A stretch of DNA of 9,995 nt from an uncultured Burkholderiaceae bacterium (lineage in GTDB: Bacteria > Pseudomonadota > Gammaproteobacteria > Burkholderiales > Burkholderiaceae). The notes beneath the pieces are model-generated. The model was not told the origin of the DNA and did not search any database. It saw nothing but the letters and a program-made list of their open reading frames with translations. This document shows, piece by piece, positions 7,387-9,995 of the stretch. The translations under genes and the position numbers were made by a program. The stretch is taken from NCBI GenBank assembly GCA_937871985.1, contig CALMPB010000115.1, forward strand, positions 1-9,995, given 5' to 3'. Each line of letters starts with the position of its first letter. Within the stretch, counting starts at the first letter, position 1.

Positions 7387-9507
7387 TCATGCAAATTCGA
7401 CAATGACGTTACGATATTCATCCACGCTTCCGCGCTGACCATCCTGCAGCACAATCGTCGTGATGGGCGTATGGATGACCGCGGGGCCAGACAAGGCATT
7501 TCCGGGTTGCAGCTTCTCGAAATCGTAGATGTCGGCGGGCGCCAGCCCGCCTTGCGACTCCACGAAAATATTCCGCTTCCCGATCCGGGCTGCCGAGGCA
7601 TCGACGCCGCTGAACGGCAGCTTGGGCACCTCCGGTTTTTGCAGCATGCCTCTTGCCGTCAGCCGGAACAGCTTCATTTCGATGCCCGCTTCCCGGTAGG
7701 CCGAACCCTTGCCGAACTTACGTTCGTAAAGAGCCTCGAAATCGGAAATCAACATAGCCAACCCCTGGTCGTCCAACGGCGTAGTGGCGCGAACGGGAGT
7801 GGTCAGTTCGTGGACCTGGCGGGCATAGCGCAGGTCGACGGACCATTCCATCTGCATGGTGTCCTCGTTGAAGCCTTCGCGCTTCAATTGCTCCGTCGCT
7901 TCGCGCACCATGGGCTCGTAGATAGCATTGACTTCTTGCGCGGACGCAGTGGCCGGCAGCGTCCTGGTTGCTGAATATTGATGCACGATGTCGGCCGATA
8001 CCAGGCCAAAAGCGCAATTCACGGATGCTGTGTACGGCACCACGATTTTCTTGACGCCCAGCTCCGCGCCGAACATGGAAGACAGCATTCCGCAAGACCC
8101 ACCGAAGGAATGAAGAACGAAATCGCGCGGATCGAGCCCCCGTTCGACGGTGATTTCCCGGATCAGGTCGGTGATCTGCGCCGAAGCGAGACGATAGACG
8201 CCTATTGCCGCGTCGTTCACGCTCATGCCCAGCGGTTTGGCGATCTTCTCTTCAAACGCCCGCCGGGCGGGCTCGATGTCCAGCCGCATCGTGCCCCCCA
8301 AGAAGGTATTGGGATCCATATAGCCGATCAGCATGAACACGTCGGTAAGCGTGGGTTCGGTTCCCCCCATGCCATAGCATATCGGGCCCGGCCTGGAACC
8401 TGCGGACTGCGGCCCGACCTTGGGTTCGCCCGTAAGCGGATCGATGCTGACAATCGAGCCGCCGCCCGCGCCGATCGATACCACTTCGATCTTGGGCGCG
8501 GAATAATGGAAGCGGTCGACCATCGGTTCACGAGCGTATTCGATCTCGCCATCCTGGATCACGCTGACCTTGAACGTCGTTCCGCCCATGTCCGTGGCAA
8601 TGATGTCGGGCTGGTCCAGCAGTTGACCAAGGGACTTGCCGCCGATCACACCCGCCGCGGGGCCGCACTCGAGCATGCCCACCGAGCGATCCGCAGCTTC
8701 GTTCGCGGGCAGCAAACCGCCGTAGCCCTGCATGACCATGATCTGGCCGCGATAAGCCGTTTCGGCAAGACGTTTTTCGAGATCGGTAAGATAGCTTTGC
8801 GTGATCTTGCCCGCATAGGCGTTTATCACGGCCGTCGACGTCCGTTCGTATTCACCGGGCAAAGGGGCGATGTCGGACGATAGCGTGCAATAGACGTTCG
8901 GCGCTACACGAGCCGCGACATCCTTGATAAGACGCTCGTTGACGGGGTTGATGAACGACCAGAGCAGCGATACGGCAATGGCATCCACGCCTTTTTCGTT
9001 GACGAGGAAGTCCAGCATTTTCTCGACGTCTTTTTCATCGAGCTCACGAATCACTTCGCCTACGGCATCCACCCTCTCGGGTGCGCCAAGAATCAGGCTG
9101 GGATCCACCAAAGGAGCGGCGCGCTCCGTCTTGACGATGTGCTTGATGCGGTCTTCGGTCAAGCCCCCCCAGCGCCCGTACGCCCCCCGGGTTACCCGGA
9201 TCGTGTCTTCAAACCCTTCCGTGCTGATCAGGCCTACCTTTGCGCCATCCCTCGTGAAAATGGTGTTGTCCACCACCGTCGAACCATGAATGAACAGATA
9301 GGTCTCGGCAAGCAGTTCATCCACGCTTTTTCCCATGCCGCTTGCCGCGGACTCGATCGAGTCGAAGATTCCGGTTGCAAAGTCGGGCGGCGTGGACAAG
9401 GCTTTACCTATCCTGATCGGCTCTCCCGCGGTAAATACGACGGTATCGGTACATGTTCCGCCAACATCCGTGGCAATCATGTATTTTTTGGCTGCCGGTG
9501 CATCCAT
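7387..9507 (-). CDS. hyuA: HyuA-type ATP-dependent subunit of a hydantoinase/carboxylase
   Basis: A 706-residue protein of the hydantoinase A / 5-oxoprolinase N-terminal family, with the ASKHA-type ATP site in two parts: ATDVGGTCTD (12-21) and ATDMGGTTFKVS (304-315). Other landmarks are HGSTVVDN (74-81), SIGAGGGSI (344-352), GPQSAGSRPGPICYG (365-379) and GGTEPTLTD (381-389). The segment RGAYGRWGGLTEDRIKHIVKT (107-127) resembles the acetophenone carboxylase branch more than classic hydantoinases, which have RGxRPDLY there. HyuA phosphorylates the substrate with ATP before its partner acts. The frame is open back to an ATG at 9666, but that would run through the promoter, operators and leader hairpin. 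The ATG at 9507, with GAGGAGG eleven bases before it, gives the usual length. It is the first gene of the operon. Confidence 0.92.
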   Translation of the reverse strand: MDAPAAKKYMIATDVGGTCTDTVVFTAGEPIRIGKALSTPPDFATGIFDSIESAASGMGKSVDELLAETYLFIHGSTVVDNTIFTRDGAKVGLISTEGFEDTIRVTRGAYGRWGGLTEDRIKHIVKTERAAPLVDPSLILGAPERVDAVGEVIRELDEKDVEKMLDFLVNEKGVDAIAVSLLWSFINPVNERLIKDVAARVAPNVYCTLSSDIAPLPGEYERTSTAVINAYAGKITQSYLTDLEKRLAETAYRGQIMVMQGYGGLLPANEAADRSVGMLECGPAAGVIGGKSLGQLLDQPDIIATDMGGTTFKVSVIQDGEIEYAREPMVDRFHYSAPKIEVVSIGAGGGSIVSIDPLTGEPKVGPQSAGSRPGPICYGMGGTEPTLTDVFMLIGYMDPNTFLGGTMRLDIEPARRAFEEKIAKPLGMSVNDAAIGVYRLASAQITDLIREITVERGLDPRDFVLHSFGGSCGMLSSMFGAELGVKKIVVPYTASVNCAFGLVSADIVHQYSATRTLPATASAQEVNAIYEPMVREATEQLKREGFNEDTMQMEWSVDLRYARQVHELTTPVRATTPLDDQGLAMLISDFEALYERKFGKGSAYREAGIEMKLFRLTARGMLQKPEVPKLPFSGVDASAARIGKRNIFVESQGGLAPADIYDFEKLQPGNALSGPAVIHTPITTIVLQDGQRGSVDEYRNVIVEFA

Positions 9508-9545
9508 GCTTGTCTCAACCTCCTCAACGTGATTCTTTATTTGAT

Positions 9546-9565
9546 AAGCGCGCAATAGCGCGCTT
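9546..9565 (-). repeat. GC-rich hairpin in the hyuA leader
   Basis: A perfect 8-bp stem, AAGCGCGC / GCGCGCTT, with a four-base TATT loop on the minus strand, 38 bases before the hyuA ATG. It is followed by ATCAAAT rather than a T run, so it is not a standard terminator. It may protect the messenger 5' end, pause polymerase or be a protein site. Confidence 0.6.
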
Positions 9566-9611
9566 TCGCTGTAAATCCGTAATGGCGTTCTGGCTGCTTT
9601 TCTTATTTTAT

Positions 9612-9623
9612 GTGTAATAACAC
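9612..9623. promoter_or_regulatory. Candidate operator, downstream copy
   Basis: GTGTAATAACAC, which extends to six-base perfect arms ATGTGT / ACACAT (9610-9625). It differs by one base from the palindrome at 9636-9647, and the centres are 24 bp apart. It lies about 14 bases after the predicted transcription start. Two such sites flanking a start point usually mean a dimeric repressor. Confidence 0.6.
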
Positions 9624-9635
9624 ATGTATTAATAG

Positions 9636-9647
9636 GTGTTATAACAC
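9636..9647. promoter_or_regulatory. Candidate operator overlapping the -10 box
   Basis: A perfect 12-bp palindrome GTGTTATAACAC that contains the -10 hexamer TATAAC. Binding here would block RNA polymerase, so the site fits a repressor that an inducer releases. The regulator is not in the window; GntR-, TetR- or MarR-type proteins all use sites of this size. Confidence 0.65.
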
Positions 9648-9666
9648 TCAAAATCCGGCTTAACAA
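9638..9666 (-). promoter_or_regulatory. Sigma70-like promoter of the hyuA operon
   Basis: On the minus strand TTGTTA (9666-9661), a 17-bp spacer, and TATAAC (9643-9638), matching the -35 consensus at four of six and the -10 consensus at five of six positions. The predicted start of transcription is about 9631. It lies just after the rpoC terminator, so the operon has its own promoter rather than depending on rpoC read-through. Confidence 0.65.
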
Positions 9667-9678
9667 TTATTTTTTACC

Positions 9679-9701
9679 GATCTAAGGGTAAGCCTTAGGT
9701 C
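9679..9701. promoter_or_regulatory. Inverted repeat upstream of the promoter
   Basis: GATCTAAGG, five bases, CCTTAGGTC: nine-base arms with one mismatch. Its centre is about 59 bases before the predicted start, a position where activators such as LysR-type proteins often bind. Because it sits between the rpoC terminator and the promoter, it could also be merely a second weak hairpin. Confidence 0.4.
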
Positions 9702-9735
9702 AAAAAAAAAACGCCAGGCATAAAGCCTGGCGTTT
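9702..9735 (-). terminator. Intrinsic terminator of the rpoC operon
   Basis: An 11-bp perfect stem, AAACGCCAGGC / GCCTGGCGTTT, with a five-base loop (9720-9724), followed on the minus strand by a run of ten T residues that starts within the stem's last three base pairs. It begins 23 bp after the rpoC stop and insulates the catabolic operon from rpoC transcription. Confidence 0.92.
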
Positions 9736-9758
9736 CATACAACGGCTGATATCGTGGA

Positions 9759-9995
<237 letters not shown>

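Larger units (their letters stand above)
9508..9637 (-). other. 5' leader of the hyuA transcript
   Basis: About 125 bases separate the predicted transcription start (near 9631) from the hyuA ATG. The stretch holds the downstream palindrome (9612-9623), the GC-rich hairpin (9546-9565) and GAGGAGG (9519-9525). The frame is open through it, but the family length and the signals within it argue that it is untranslated. Confidence 0.5.

Noticed and set aside
7978..8883. A 301-codon open frame on the plus strand opposite hyuA
   Set aside because: It lies entirely antisense to a well-supported gene in G+C-rich DNA, where such open frames arise by chance; its translation is rich in Arg and His and shows no recognisable domain.
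1..9507. Assignment of the locus to creatinine / N-methylhydantoin breakdown
   Set aside because: HyuAB and a possible cysteine hydrolase would fit, but only 18 codons of that hydrolase are visible, and the Rieske and zinc-ribbon proteins and the carboxylase-like HyuA segment do not fit.
9508..9666. A 53-residue N-terminal extension of HyuA starting at the ATG at 9666
   Set aside because: It would overlap the -35 and -10 boxes, both palindromes and the leader hairpin, and would exceed the family length; the ATG at 9507 fits better.

Overview
The window reads as a catabolic island immediately downstream of rpoC in a betaproteobacterium, probably Burkholderiales (Alcaligenaceae/Bordetella-like). 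The basis is the C-terminal end of RNA polymerase beta' at the right edge (9759-9995, minus strand) and the fairly G+C-rich DNA there. The taxon is an inference from that short tail and composition. Every gene I accept lies on the minus strand, so transcription runs from right to left.

Right edge, 9508-9995: the rpoC end is followed by a textbook intrinsic terminator (9702-9735). Next comes a compact regulatory region with an inverted repeat (9679-9701), a sigma70-like promoter (9638-9666) and two nearly identical 12-bp palindromes 24 bp apart (9636-9647 and 9612-9623), one of them covering the -10 box. The 5' leader contains an 8-bp GC-rich hairpin (9546-9565).

First module, 5289-9507: hyuA-like, hyuB-like and a 92-residue zinc-ribbon protein. 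They are joined by ATGA stop/start overlaps, so they look translationally coupled. Together they resemble a compact member of the ATP-dependent hydantoinase / 5-oxoprolinase / acetone-acetophenone carboxylase superfamily, with one alpha-like, one beta-like and one small gamma-like subunit.

Second module, 2045-5055: a complete taurine/sulfonate/nitrate-type ABC importer with periplasmic binding protein, permease and ATPase, in that order. A small hairpin lies between the binding protein and the permease.

Third module, 1-1965: a metal-dependent amidohydrolase with an unusual C-terminal extension of about 120 residues, a small Rieske [2Fe-2S] protein coupled to it by an ATGA overlap, and the first 18 codons of a further gene, possibly an isochorismatase-type cysteine hydrolase.

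Taken together, this looks like uptake and breakdown of a small organic substrate. The importer brings it in, the ATP-dependent HyuAB-gamma enzyme carboxylates it or opens a ring, and the amidohydrolase and the downstream hydrolase cleave amide or ring bonds. The Rieske protein would supply electrons to an enzyme outside the window. The substrate cannot be read from the sequence. The hyuAB-gamma module is visibly richer in G+C than the transporter/amidohydrolase part, which suggests assembly from two sources. I see no insertion sequence, tRNA, CRISPR array or regulator gene.
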